From Cynocephalus volans (Eukaryota; Chordata; Mammalia; Dermoptera; Cynocephalidae), in the NCBI RefSeq assembly GCF_027409185.1, contig NC_084469.1, forward strand, positions 38,926,793 through 38,990,792: a stretch of DNA of 64,000 bases. The letters run 5' to 3'. Both the position numbers and the translations under genes were made by a program. The notes under the pieces are model-generated. The model was not told the origin of the DNA. It saw only the letters and a program-made list of their open reading frames with translations, and made no database searches. The first letter of the stretch is position 1; each line of letters begins with the position of its first letter. This document shows positions 11,396 to 22,869 of the stretch, piece by piece.

Positions 11396-13369
11396 GAGCT
11401 GTATCTACATATATGCTTTCATCTCTTCTAACCCACATCATACATCAGTGGGGAGACCTTTGTGACTCACTTTACATGAAGGAGCTGGAGGTAAGTGACC
11501 CTTCAGGCCAGCCTCCTGACTGCCTCCCACGGTGGGGGCTGGGTGCCCCACTGCCAGTTGAGACAGCATCCACCCCCACCCCTAATGATTGCTCTCTCTG
11601 CCTCTCCTCCCAGCCCTCCTCCAACTCCTCCTCTCTGCAGATGCCTCAGAGCTGGTGCCTAATCTGGCAGAAGCCCGGTACTCCAGCTATATAGAAAACA
11701 AACATCTAAGGAGCATGATCCAGAAATTGTTAAGAGTCCAGTGTGGTCCCCTGATTCCATGCTGCCAATCCTGGGCTCCCATTTCCCCTTGTGGCTCTGA
11801 AGAAAGGGGCTGGAGGCCGCTGGTGCCAAGAGATAATGGGGTTCTGCAGGGCCTAGGTCTCAGCAGGAGGGACCCCAGACCATGCAGCATGGATCTTTCT
11901 GTTGCTACCCTGTCTGCCCACTCTGTCTTCTCCAGACTCCTCCGCTTGAGTCCTCACCACATTTGCCCTGGGCTGTTCCTCTGCTGGAAACACTAGGCTG
12001 ACTGTTGTCAGAAGCCATGTGTTCCCACCCTGACTTAGTTCGTGTTTTACTCTGTCTTTGGTTTGGACAAGCCGCCTCTTCTGCCTAGGCTTGAGTGCTG
12101 TGAGATGGAATTACAGGGTGTCAAAGGTCCCTTTTAGCTCTAAGAATAAAAGATTTCTAGGTGCACATGAGATGTCAGGGAGACAGAGATCTTGCCTGTC
12201 CTTTTCATTCCTGGATCCCTGCTTTTAAGAACAGTCCCTGTCCTGTAGTGTGTGGTTTGTGGTGAATACATGCACGCTTCTGACTTACAAGCTGGAAAAA
12301 GGTAGTCTTTCTTTTCTCAGCCTCCATTTCCAGAGGTTTCTGTGGTTCTCCTTTAAAGAGAATCCAGATTCAGACATTCAGCTCTGTGGTTGTGAGCAAA
12401 AACCAACAAAGACCCAAATTCTCTTTCCTTGGGAGTTTGAGGAGAGTTTTTGTATCCCCATAGGGTCTGAGAGCTTTTCCTTGAAAATCCATTCCTGACC
12501 CCTGCCCACCACTCTGGCCTGGGGAATGGAGCTGGCGGGACAACCTCAGTCATTTTCCTGTCACTCTCCACACATAAAAAATGGCACCAGGAAACTCTGG
12601 ATCAGCTGGAAAGAGGAACATGATTTCTTTGTTTGCTCATTCCATGGCTGATAGGTTTGGGGAAAGACTCAGAGGGAGAGGCCCCAGGCATGTCTTGCCC
12701 ACTCCTAACCTGGACACGGCTCACCCCCTGCACCCTACCCTCAACCCCATGAGGTCCCTGAGAATCTGGTCTCACTGGTGGGCCTGTCCTGGGCCATTGG
12801 TTGTATTCCAGGGGCCTGTCCCTGCTGTTGCATCTCTGACTCCCCGGTAAGAGATGTTTCTTTCCTGTTCCTATAGCAGGAGAGTAGGTGTCAGCAGGTG
12901 AACTCCTTGCAGGAACAACTGCAGGTGAGTGGACTGTATGGCATCCCTCCCATCCCCTAGAGAACCGTCCTTTCCCTTTCTCTCAGCACCTCTTTGGCTT
13001 TTGTCCCAAAGGCTCAGATTCAGACCACTGAGGTCTTAATGTCTGAAAAGACACAGTTACAGAGAGCCCTGGCTTATGCTCCCCACGTGGCCTGCAGAAG
13101 GCAGGTGTGAGTCTGGGCACCCTTCCTCACTCAACCTGGTGCCTTCACAGGCCTTTGGGGGAGTCCTTTGGGCTCCATCTCAACCTCTGTCATTCCAGGG
13201 GAGTGTAAACATCTGGCGAGCTGCTTGTGCTCATGTGAGCAGCAGATAAAAGAGATGCAGTGGAGTCTGACCACCTTCTCCACATGGCAAAAGGAGGCCA
13301 AGAGGGTGAGCCCAGCCACCTGCCCTCATGATTGTGCTGCCACCCCCAGGGGAAAAATGGGCTTAGAGA

Positions 13370-13560
13370 ATTAGATAGACCTGGATGTTCACATCCCAGC
13401 TGTAAGTGATCTTAGCACTTAACCTCTAATACTTTCTTTTCATCTACAAAATGGAGATAATAATAGTAACTTCCTCCTATGGTAGTTGTGAGGATTCAAT
13501 GGACTGTTACCATGGTGCCTGGTGATGCGCTCAATACAGAGTCAAACAATGGTGATGACA
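13370..13560 (+). repeat. MIR SINE
   Basis: The classic MIR order is visible: TCATCTACAAAATGGAGATA, then GTGAGGATTCAATGGACTG, then GGTGCCTGGTGATGCGCTCA. It lies in a pseudogene intron. Confidence 0.75.
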
Positions 13561-14321
13561 GAATAACAGTGGCAACATGACCCGATATCCCCGGGCCTCT
13601 GTCAGCCAGCTGTAAATCAGATCTCTTTCCCTGCCTCTTCCACTCTTACTGAATTATTAGTAAAACCAACTGAGAACATGGGCTTGGAAATGCCTTCAAA
13701 AAGATGTCAAGTGTGATTCAGGGGGAGGAAATGTTATTGCCGAATGGTTACTGCAGGTGTCGGTGTTAGTGTGCCCCGACTATATCTTCTCCCTGCTGAA
13801 TCCTGACTTAATCTTTCTGCATTCGCAGTCCTACCATGACTTGATAAAAGAACGAGATGTTCTCCACCTGCACTTGGAGTACAACAAGTAGGAGGGGGAA
13901 GGTGGATGGCAGGTCTGGGGGCCCTCAGCATGGGTGATGTGGTGGGAAGTGGGAGGGGTAGAGGTGAGCATGACGAGATGGACTCACAGGTTTGGACATG
14001 TGCAGAGCCAAACTGTGGCCCCAGCTGTGCCACTGATTCATGTGTGGCCTCAGGCAATTCATATTCTCTCTCTGGACTGCCACTTGTGACTCTTTTTTTT
14101 TTTTTTTTAAATTTTATTTTGTCGATATACATTGTAGCTGATTATTGCTCCCCATCACCAAAACCTCCCTCCCTTCTCCCTCCCCCCCTCCCCCCCAACA
14201 ATGTCCTTTCTGTTTGCTTGTTGTATCAACTTCAAATAATTGTGGTTGTTATATCTTCTTCCCCCCCCCCGGTTTGTGTGTGTGTGTGTGTATGTGTGTG
14301 TGTGAATTTATATATTAATTT

Positions 14322-15399
14322 TTAGCTCCCTCCAATAAGTGAGAACATGTGGTATTTCTCTTTCTGTGCCTGACTTGTTTCACTTAATATAATTCTCTCA
14401 AGGTCCATCCATGTTGTTGCAAATGGCAGTATTTCATTCGTTTTTATAGCTGAGTAGTATTCCATTGTGTAGATGTACCACATTTTCCGTATCCACTCAT
14501 CTGATGATGGGCATTTGGGCTGGTTCCAACTCTTGGCTATTGTAAAGAGTGCTGCGATGAACATTGGGGAACAGGTATACCTTCGACTTGATGATTTCCA
14601 TTCCTCTGGGTATATTCCCAACAGTGGGATGGCTGGGTCGTATGGTAGATCTATTTGCAATTGTTTAAGGAACCTCCATACCATTTTCCATAGAGGCTGC
14701 ACCATTTTGCAGTCCCACCAACAATGTATGAGAGTTCCTTTTCCTCCGCAGCCTCGCCAGCATTTATCGTTCATAGTCTTTTGGATTTTAGCCATCCTAA
14801 CTGGGGTTAGATGGTATCTCAATGTGGTTTTGATTTGCATTTCCCGGATGCTGAGTGATGTTGAGCATTTTTTCATATGTCTGTTGGCCATTTGTATATC
14901 TTCCTTAGAGAAATGCCTACTTAGCTCTTTTGCCCATTTTTTAATTGGGTTGCTTGTTTTCTTCTTGTAAAGTTGTTTGAGTTCCTTATATATTCTGGAT
15001 ATTAATCCTTTGTCAGATGTATATTTTGCAAATATTTTCTCCCACTCTGTTGGTTGTCTTTTAACTCTTTTAATTGTTTCTTTTGCTGTGCAGAAGCTTT
15101 TTAGTTTGATATAATCCCATTTGTTTATTTTTCCTTTGGTTGCCCGTGCTTTTGGGGTCGTATTCATGAAGTCTGTGCCCAGTCCTATTTCCTGAAGTGT
15201 TTCTCCTATGTTTTCTTTAAGAAGTTTTATTGTCTCAGGGTGTATATTTAAATCCTTAATCCGGGCCGAGCCTGTGGCGCACTCAAGAGAGTGCAGCACT
15301 TGGAGCGCAGCGACGCTCCCGCCGCAGGTTCGGATCCTATATAGGAATGACCGGTGCACTCACTGGCTGAATGCCGGTCATGGTCATGAAAAAGACAAA

Positions 15400-15446
<47 letters not shown>

Positions 15447-18344
15447 ATCCTTAATCCATTTTGAGTTGATTTTAGTATACGGTGAGAGGTATGGATCTAG
15501 TTTCATTCTCCTGCATATCGATATCCAGTTATCCCAGCACCACTTGCTGAAGAGGCAGTCCCTTCCCCAGTGAATAGGCTTGGTGCCTTTGTCAAAGATC
15601 AGATGGCAGTAAGTGTGTGGGTTGATTTCTGGATTCTCTATTCTATTCCATTGGTCAGTGTGTCTGTTTTTATGCCAGTACCATACTGTTTTGGTTATTA
15701 TAGCTTTGTAGTATAGCTTAAAGTCAGGTAGTGTTATGCCTCCAGCTTTATTTTTTTTGCTGAGCATTGCTTTGGCTATTCGTGGTCTTTTATTGTTCCA
15801 TATAAATGTCTGAATAGTTTTTTCCATTTCTGAGAAAAATGTCTTTGGAATTTTGATGGGGATTGCATTGAATTTGTATATCACTTTGGGTAGTATGGAC
15901 ATTTTCACTATGTTGATTCTTCCAATCCAAGAGCATGGAATATCTTTCCATCTTCTTGTATCCTCTCTAATTTCTCTCAGCAGTGGTTTGTAGTTCTCAT
16001 TATAGAGATTTTTCACCTCCTTGGTTAACTCAATTCCTAAGTATTTTATTTTTTTGGTGGCTATTGTAAATGGGCAGGCTTTCTTGATTTCTTCTTCTGC
16101 ATGTTCACTATTGGAGAAAAGAAATGCTACTGATTTTTGTGTGTTGATTTTGTATCCTGCTACTGTGCTGAAATCATTGATCAATTCCAAGAGTTTTTTT
16201 GTAGAGGTTTTAGGCTGTTCGATATATAGGATCATGTCATCTGCAAACAGGGACAGTTTGACTTCATCTTTTCCAATCTGGATGCCCTTTATTTCCTTCT
16301 CTTCTCTGATTGCTCTGGCTAGTACTTCCAACACTATGTTGAATAGGAGTGGTGAGAGTGGGCATCCTTGTCTAGTTCCTGTTCTTAAAGGAAAAGCTTT
16401 CAGCTTTTGCCCATTCAGGATGATATTGGCAGTGGGTTTGGCATATATGGCTTTAATTATGTTGAGATACTTTCCCTCTATACCTAACTTATAGAGGGTC
16501 TTTGTCATGAATGAGTGCTGAACTTTATCAAATGCTTTTTCAGCATCTATAGAGATGATCATATGGTCCTTGTGTTTGACTTTATTAATATGGTGTATCA
16601 CATTTATTGATTTGCGTATGTTGAACCAACCTTGCATCCCTGGGATGAATCCCACTTGATCGTGATGAATAATTTTTCGTATGTGTTGCTGTATTCTGTT
16701 TGCTAATATTTTAGTGAGGATTTTTGCATCTATATTCATCAAGGATATCGGCCTGTAGTTTTCTTTTTTGGTTATATCTTTACCTGGTTTTGGTATCAGG
16801 ATGATGTTTGCTTCATAGAATGAGTTTGGCAGATTTGTGTCCGTTTCAATCTTTTGGAATAGTTTGTAAAGAATCGGTGTCAATTCCTCTCTGAATGTTT
16901 GGTAAAATTCTGCTGTGAATCCATCTGGTCCTGGGCTTTTCTTTGTTGGGAGCCTTCTGATAACAGCTTCAATCTCCTTTATTGTTATTGGTCTGTTCAA
17001 GTTTTCTACGTCTTCACGGTTCAGTTTTGGGAGCTTGTGTGTGTCCAGAAATTTATCCATTTCCTCCAGATTTTCAAATTTGTTGGCGTATAGTTGTTTA
17101 TAGTAGTCTCGAATGATTCCTTGTATTTCAGATGAATCAGTTGTAATATCGCCTTTTTCATTTCTAATTTTTGTTATTTGAGTCTTCTCTCTTCTTTTTT
17201 TTGTTAGCCATGCTAATGGTTTGTCAATTTTATTTATCTTTTCAAAAAACCAACTTTTTGATTCGTTGATCTTTTGAATTGTTTTTTGGTTTTCAATTTC
17301 ATTCAGTTCTGCTCTGATCTTAATGATTTCTTTCCGTCTGCTAACTTTAGGATTGGATTGTTCTTGTTTTTCTAGTTCTTTAAGGCGAAGTGTTAGGTTG
17401 TTCACTTGCCATCTTTCTATTCTTCTGAAGTGAGCATTTAATGCAATAAATTTTCCCCTCAATACTGCTTTTGCAGTATCCCACAGGTTTTGGTATGATG
17501 TATCATTGTTTTCATTAGTTTCAATAAACTTTTTGATTTCCTGCTTGATTTCTTCTTGGACCCATATGTCATTAAGTAGAATGCTGTTTAATTTCCATGT
17601 GTTTGTATAGTTTCCAGAGTTTTGTTTGTTATTAATTTCTAGTTTTAATCCATTGTGGTCTGAGAAGATACATGGGATAATTCCAATTTTTTTGAATTTA
17701 TTGAGACTTGATTTGTGACCTAATATGTGATCTATCCTGGAGAATGATCCATGTGCTGATGAGAAGAATGAATATTCTGAGGTTGTTGGGTGGAATGTTC
17801 TGTAGATATCTGCCAATTCCAATTGGTCTAGAGTCTTGTTTAGATCTTGTGTTTCTCTACTGATTCTTTGCCTAGATGATCTGTCTAATATTGATAGTGG
17901 AGTGTTCAGGTCCCCTGCTATTATGGTATTAGTCTCTATTTCCTTCTTTAGGTCTAATAGAGTTTGTTTTATAAATCTGGCTGCTCCAACATTGGGTGCG
18001 TACATATTTATGATTGTTATGTCTTCTTGATGGATCAATCCTTTTATCATTAAGTAGTGTCCCTCATTGTCTCTTTTTATGGTTTTTAGTTTAAAGTCTA
18101 TTTTGTCAGATATAAGAATAGCCACTCCAGCTCGTTTTTCTTTTCTGTTTGCATGGTAAATCTTTTTCCATCCTTTCACTCTTAGTCTGTGTGAATCTTT
18201 ATGGGTGAGGTGGGTCTCTTGTAGGCAGCATATAGTTGGGTCCTGCTTTTTGATCCAGTCAGCCAGTCTGTGTCTTTTAATTGGGGAATTTAAGCCTTTA
18301 ACATTAAGAGTTGTTATTGAAAGGTGTTGATTTATTCCTAGCAT
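14322..18344 (-). pseudogene. L1 ORF2 (endonuclease-reverse transcriptase) split by an in-frame SINE
   Basis: ORF2p nicks target DNA and reverse-transcribes L1 RNA. The ATG is at 18344-18342. Endonuclease motifs are present in order ([30 protein letters not shown]). RT motifs follow ([49 protein letters not shown]). The Cys-rich C-terminus ([18 protein letters not shown]) lies in the part below 15,262. The SINE at 15263-15457 adds exactly 195 bases including one duplicated target, so the frame is the same on both sides. Its only in-frame stop is at 15386-15384. Without the insertion the frame would be 1275 codons, the usual ORF2p length. The break removes the C-terminal domain from the translated product. 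Confidence 0.93.
15263..15443 (+). mobile_element. tRNA-derived SINE nested in L1 ORF2
   Basis: The body starts GGGCCGAGCCTGTGGCGCAC, contains GTTCGGATCCTATATAGG, and ends in a long (TAAA)n tail of about 50 bases. A 14-bp target duplication, TAAATCCTTAATCC, lies at 15249-15262 and 15444-15457. The near-consensus look and regular tail say it is very recent. It is the long SINE type also seen at 28.8, 30.3 and 34.6 kb. Confidence 0.93.
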
Positions 18345-18531
18345 TTTATTGGTTGTTTGGTTGTCTTAGGTGTCTTTTGTTCCTTGCTTTCTGATTTGCT
18401 CTTTGGTTTCTTTGTTTGTTGGTTCCTTAGGTTGTAGATAGTGTTTTTGTTAGCTTGTTTTCTCTTCATGAATGCCATTTTTATTGTACTAGCGGGTTTA
18501 GATTTTTCTTAGGTTTTTATGGCAGTGGTAG

Positions 18532-19512
18532 TTATTTTTCAGGAACCAAACCCAGTACTCCCTTGAGGATTTCTTGTAAGGGTGGTCTTGTGGTAGTGAA
18601 CTCCCGCAGTTTTTGTTTGTCTGAGAAATATACTATTTGCCCCTCATTTCGGAAGGATAGCCTTGCAGGGTAGAGTATTCTTGGCTGGCAATCTTTGTCT
18701 TTTAGTATTTTGAAAATATCATCCCATTCCTTTCTAGCTTTTAGGGTTTGTGATGAAAAGTCTGATGTTAACCTGATTGGGGCTCCCTTATAGGTGATTT
18801 GACGCTTCTCTCTTGCAGCTTTTAAGATTCTCTCTTTGTCTCTGAGTTTTGCCAATTTGACTATGACATGTCTTGGAGAAGGCCTTTTTGGGTTGAATAC
18901 GTTTGGAGATCGTTGAGCTTCCTGGATCTGAAGATCTGTGATTTTTCCTATACCTAGGAAGTTTTCTGCCACTATTTTGTTGAATATGTTTTCAATGGAA
19001 TCTCCATTTTCCTCCCCTTCTGGAATACCCATGACTCGGATATTTGAGCGCTTGAGGTTGTCTGATATCTCTCTCAGATTTTCTTCCATGTCCTTGATTC
19101 TTTTTTCTTTCTTTTTGTCTGCTTGTGTTATTTCAAACAGCCCATCTTCAAGTTCAGAGGTTCTCTCTTCAACTTCGACAAGCCTGCTGGTTAAACTCTC
19201 TGTTGTGTTTTTTATTTCGCTGAATAACTTCTTCAGTTCAGCAAGTTCTGCTACATTTTTTTTCAGGACATTGATTTCCTTGTATATTTCCTCTTTCAGA
19301 TCCTGTATACTTTTCCTCATTTCATCATGATGTCTAGCTGAGTTTTCTTGTATCTCATTCAGTTTCCTTAGAATTATCACTCGAAATTCCTTGTCAGTTA
19401 TTTCAAGGGCTTCTTGTTCGATAGGATCTAGAGTATGAGATTTATTAACTTTTGGTGGTGTACTTTCTTGATTTTTTGTATTTCTGGTGTCTTTTTTTTG
19501 GTGTTTATTCAT
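18532..19512 (-). CDS. L1 ORF1 (RNA-binding chaperone), intact
   Basis: ORF1p coats L1 RNA as a trimer in the retrotransposition particle. The ATG at 19512-19510 (MNKHQKKD) gives 326 codons; a GTG six codons upstream is in frame but is not a likely start. A heptad-rich coiled coil spans roughly residues 50-150. It is followed by the RRM-like domain (NIRVMGIPEGEE, DLQIQEAQRSPN) and the C-terminal domain (SPRHVIVKLAKLRDKE, REKRQITYKGAPIRL). No stop or frame shift is seen. Length is close to human ORF1p (338). Confidence 0.92.
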   Translation of the reverse strand: MNKHQKKDTRNTKNQESTPPKVNKSHTLDPIEQEALEITDKEFRVIILRKLNEIQENSARHHDEMRKSIQDLKEEIYKEINVLKKNVAELAELKKLFSEIKNTTESLTSRLVEVEERTSELEDGLFEITQADKKKEKRIKDMEENLREISDNLKRSNIRVMGIPEGEENGDSIENIFNKIVAENFLGIGKITDLQIQEAQRSPNVFNPKRPSPRHVIVKLAKLRDKERILKAAREKRQITYKGAPIRLTSDFSSQTLKARKEWDDIFKILKDKDCQPRILYPARLSFRNEGQIVYFSDKQKLREFTTTRPPLQEILKGVLGLVPEK

Positions 19513-19530
19513 TGTGGCAGGGGGTTTCAC

Positions 19531-21050
19531 AGTCCACCGGTTTGAGACTAATGACTAACTAGGATGTTGCTGTGGTTGCCAATTTGGTATGGCTCCCGCC
19601 GTGACTGCTCAGTTGGCCTCTAGTGTCTTGTGTGTGTGGTTGCCTCGGGTCTTGGGCTTCTCCGGGGATCCACCTTTCTGGTCAGCTTGGACTCTGCTGG
19701 GCTGGTGGATCACGTACCACAGGGTGTGTGATCTCTGTTGAGCTTTCACTTTCTGTACAGGACTTCTCCCCGTTCCGTGTGCTCTGGCCCAGGCTGTTAG
19801 ATCGTGCAGTGGCGACCCCACCGGGTGTGTGGTTTCTGTCGAGTCTCCACCTCCCTGGCCGCACGTCTCCCCCCTCTGTGCACACTGTGCTGGGCTGGGG
19901 TGTGTCTTCTGCACCCCTCGTCTATCAGCTGGGCCTTCAAGACCCTGCTCAGCACCGCCTCGCCCAGGAAGTCTACCAGGTTTCTGCTAGGCACAGACGA
20001 CCGGTCTCTCTGGGTGCCTTTGTAGCACTGTGTAGATCTTTCTCGGGTCTTGTTCACCTTTGTATCCCCCCGGTATAAACCGAGTCTAGTGCCCGCCTGC
20101 AGCCTGCTCTCCGGCAGGTTCAAGCGGACCTGGGGACTCTCCTACCACACTATTCCCAACCAGAAATTCGTTAGGTTTTTTTCCAAACTGGTGGTCGCAG
20201 AGATGGTATCTGCCTCCCAGTAACAGGAAGTTTACCGGGGCCGGAGTCCAGGGTGTGGTGGAGTGACAGTCGGCCCGCCCGTACTTCCTAGCCCTCCCAA
20301 CACTGGTCGGGACGCCCCACACCCCCAGCCCCGCCAGAGAACCGCGGAGGGAGTGGGAGAGGAGGCCGGCCCGCAGGGTCCGGAAAGCCCCGCGCCAGGC
20401 CAAGCAAATGGGCTCAGTGATGGCCGAGCAGGGCGGAGCTGCCCGCACCTGGGAAAATGGAGGCAGCACCGGGGCAGTGAGTGGCCTGGTGGTGCAGGCG
20501 GGAGCCGCGTGGGCATCCACCCCCCGAACAGAGCTGTGCCAGGGATCACTCACAGTGCTGTGCCAGGTCGGGCGCTCGCTCTGTCTCTGGTTTGTTGCCT
20601 TCTGTGTTCTCGGCGCTGCCGCCTCGGGCTGTTCAGTCGCGGCGCCGCTCGGGCGCTCCCAGGAATCTTCTTTAATGCCGGCCTGAAACCTCGAATCCTG
20701 AATAGAGCAGCTGGCCGCCTTCAGTGCGGCCCCAGCCTCCGGGATCCTGGCTGCATCCACAGCAGCCCTGGTGCCGTGTTCCCTGTTTCAAGACTCACTT
20801 TTGCAGCTAAGAATCAGTTCTTTTCCTGCTCCACACTTCAAAGCTGTTGCCTGTAAATGAGGCAGCCTCTCCTGCCGGGGGCAAAGTGGCGTTGAGCCCC
20901 CACGACTGGCCAGCAGCAGCAGTCCTCCCTTAAGAGATGGCCAGAGGAAGGTCCACAAGTTTCCCGGCTGCCTGAGGCCCAGTGGCCACCTTTTCCACCT
21001 CAGCTACTCCGCGCCAGCCGCTGCAGCCGCCGCCATCTTGAAACTCTCCC
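19531..21050 (-). promoter_or_regulatory. L1 5' UTR with internal promoter and YY1 box
   Basis: This 1.5-kb stretch is CpG-rich compared with the rest of the element. At its outer end the minus strand reads CAAGATGGCGGCGGC (plus 21026-21040), a YY1 motif in the place where human L1 also carries one; there it sets accurate transcription start. Frames on both strands here are artefacts of GC content. Confidence 0.8.
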
Positions 21051-22499
21051 CCACTTGTGACTCTTGATTCTTGGAGTCCCCTTCCCATGCTATGGTCCTC
21101 TGGTTGTGTGCCAAACTCAGTGCATTGATCATGAAAGTGGTCCTTTCTGTAACTCATTCTTTCCATTCTCCACCACCTCTGGCCATAGGAACACCTATGA
21201 GGATCTCAAGTGTCTCCTGTCCCAATTGAAGGGGAAGCTTCGGGTCCTTGTGATGGAGAAGGCAGCCTTGCAGATCCAGATGAAAAAGCTCGAGACATCC
21301 AAGCCTCTGCCACAAGTGACTGGCTGCAGCCCAGGACTTTGGTTTTTATGGGGGTGGGGTAGAGAGGAAGGTGGCAGCCTGCCCATTCTGCAGCCGCTCC
21401 CTCCATGGCTCACACCCCTGTGCTCTGGGCAGGTGCGTGCTTTGAGGGAGGACCATGGCCTGAGTCAGGTCCAGGAGTTGGAGACCTGCTTGGCTGATGT
21501 GAGCAGGCAGACAGTTAAGCTGGGGCTGGGGTGGCCTGGGAGTGGGTGGGTGGAAGAGAAAGAGGTGTGTGCCAGCAGACAGCAAGTCTTGTCATCTGAG
21601 CCTCAGTGTCCCTGTCTGCAAAGAGTGGTAGAGTTCCTGTTGTTAGCCACCACAGTTGTCTTGAGCACAAGAATGTGAAGAACTCTATTTGAAAGTGGTT
21701 TGAATAATTGACCATCATCTGGGTGTGAGGAATGATTAGCCAGGAAGCCATGGTCTTGGGCGAGGAGCCTGAATTAGGAGCTGAAGGTCAAGAAGAGAGT
21801 TTTAGCAATTCCAGAGGCCAGAAGCCCTTATTGTCTGTTTCCTTTCTCAGATGAGCCTCCACCCCTGGAGCCTACAGCAAGGCCCAGCTAGGAAGAATGG
21901 TGGCTGCAGGTGGAGGCCGAGCAGCTGCAGAAGCAGCTGGAGAGCCAGGCTGGAGAGCTCAGCTCCAGGCTCAGGTAAAGGACAATGAGGGTCAGAGCCA
22001 CCTGAACTGGGAGCAGGAGGAGTGGCTGCTGGAGCTGGGGTGGGCTGCTGGACTCTGGGGCAAGCAGTGCAGGCAGGTGCTGGAGGGCACACAGTACCAC
22101 CACACCACCACCAGCTGCATGCTGTCCCAAACCCACAAGCTCCAGGAACAGCTGGCTAAGCTGTAGATAGGCCTCATCAGGCTGGTGTGCCACCCACCCT
22201 GCCAGCCTGCCCTCCATACTTGCCCCCTGGGCCTTTGTATTCCCACCTACAAAATGGGGTGGTGGAGACTTCACATGAAATGGTACCTGGGAAGACACTC
22301 TGTGAGCCAGTGCCCTGTGCCTCCTTTCCTGTGCTGTGGGTCTCCAGCTGCATCAGGTGGCTGCTGATTGCTTCTCTCCATCCAGACCAATTAAAACATG
22401 GAGGTCACCAGTGTGCTGCATTCAGGGCAGAATGTGAAGATGGAGCTGGCCAAGAAGTTAGGCCAGCTGGGAGACCTAAAGAAGATGGGAATCTCTGCC

Positions 22500-22860
22500 C
22501 CATCTGGAAGGGCTAGGAGACAAGCACCAGCACCAGCCTCTGGAGAGAGGGGGTGCCAGGGCCAGGAGAGAGACAGCTCTGGCATGGGAGATAGGTGACC
22601 CCAGACTCGTGCACTGCAGTCCTGTGAGTATTCATTGTTCCCTTCCCTCTGACCATGCAGCTGCCACAGGACATACAGAAATACCAGAAGCATCAAGGCT
22701 TCAGAAACAACCCTGGATTCCCATTGTTTTACTGAGCAGAAAAGTATAGTGATATTAAGATCATGGACATCTGAGATGTGGGGATCAGGGCTCTGCCCCC
22801 TCCCAGTCCCTGCCACCCTGTCCCAGCCGCTCCTTCACAGTCACCCCTTTATCATATGAA
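22500..22860. other. Junction between the GOLGA2 pseudogene and low-complexity DNA
   Basis: GOLGA2 similarity fades after about 22,490. The remaining bases are unique and unrecognised, and the A-rich block begins near 22,870. This is probably the distal breakpoint of the GOLGA2 duplication. Confidence 0.45.
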
Positions 22861-22869
22861 GACCCCTCT

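Larger units (their letters stand above)
14095..21050 (-). mobile_element. Full-length young L1 retrotransposon with a nested SINE
   Basis: The element runs on the minus strand from the 5' UTR at 21,050 to its poly(A) at 14,095-14,108. A perfect 15-bp target duplication, CCACTTGTGACTCTT, lies at 14080-14094 and 21051-21065. It has a CpG-rich 5' UTR of about 1.5 kb, ORF1, a 187-base inter-ORF gap, ORF2, and a 3' UTR with G-rich purine runs (C-runs on plus at 14180-14200 and 14262-14272) and AATAAA before the tail. It is about 6.76 kb without the SINE. Perfect duplications and open frames say the insertion is recent. It entered an intron of the GOLGA2 pseudogene in antisense. Confidence 0.95.
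9667..22500 (+). pseudogene. GOLGA2P: Unprocessed GOLGA2 (GM130) pseudogene, 5' part of the gene only
   Basis: Successive exon-like blocks match the cis-Golgi coiled-coil tether GOLGA2 in order and orientation: start exon 9702-9749 (MSEETQQKKLA), 10957-11073 (LRDYQQRNSPGG), to 11490, 11641-11730, 12880-12924, 13012-13104, 13199-13305, 13829-13887, 21189-21316, about 21433-21513, 21851-22167 and 22386-22490. Most keep GT/AG borders, so this is a DNA-level duplicate, not a retrocopy. It is dead. The first donor reads AAG|ATCTAA. A TAG lies in the block at 21851-22167, which also has a frame shift. CAG became TAG at its end. A TAA stands at 22392-22394 where the family has GAA. The gene's second half (its remaining coiled coil and C-terminus) is absent. 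The L1 at 14.1-21.05 kb lies in one intron. Confidence 0.85.

Noticed and set aside
19609..20856. Open frames on both strands in the L1 5' UTR, including an antisense-type frame
   Set aside because: L1 5' UTRs are GC-rich and some primate L1s have an antisense ORF, but I see no match to a known antisense product and several frames are open at once.
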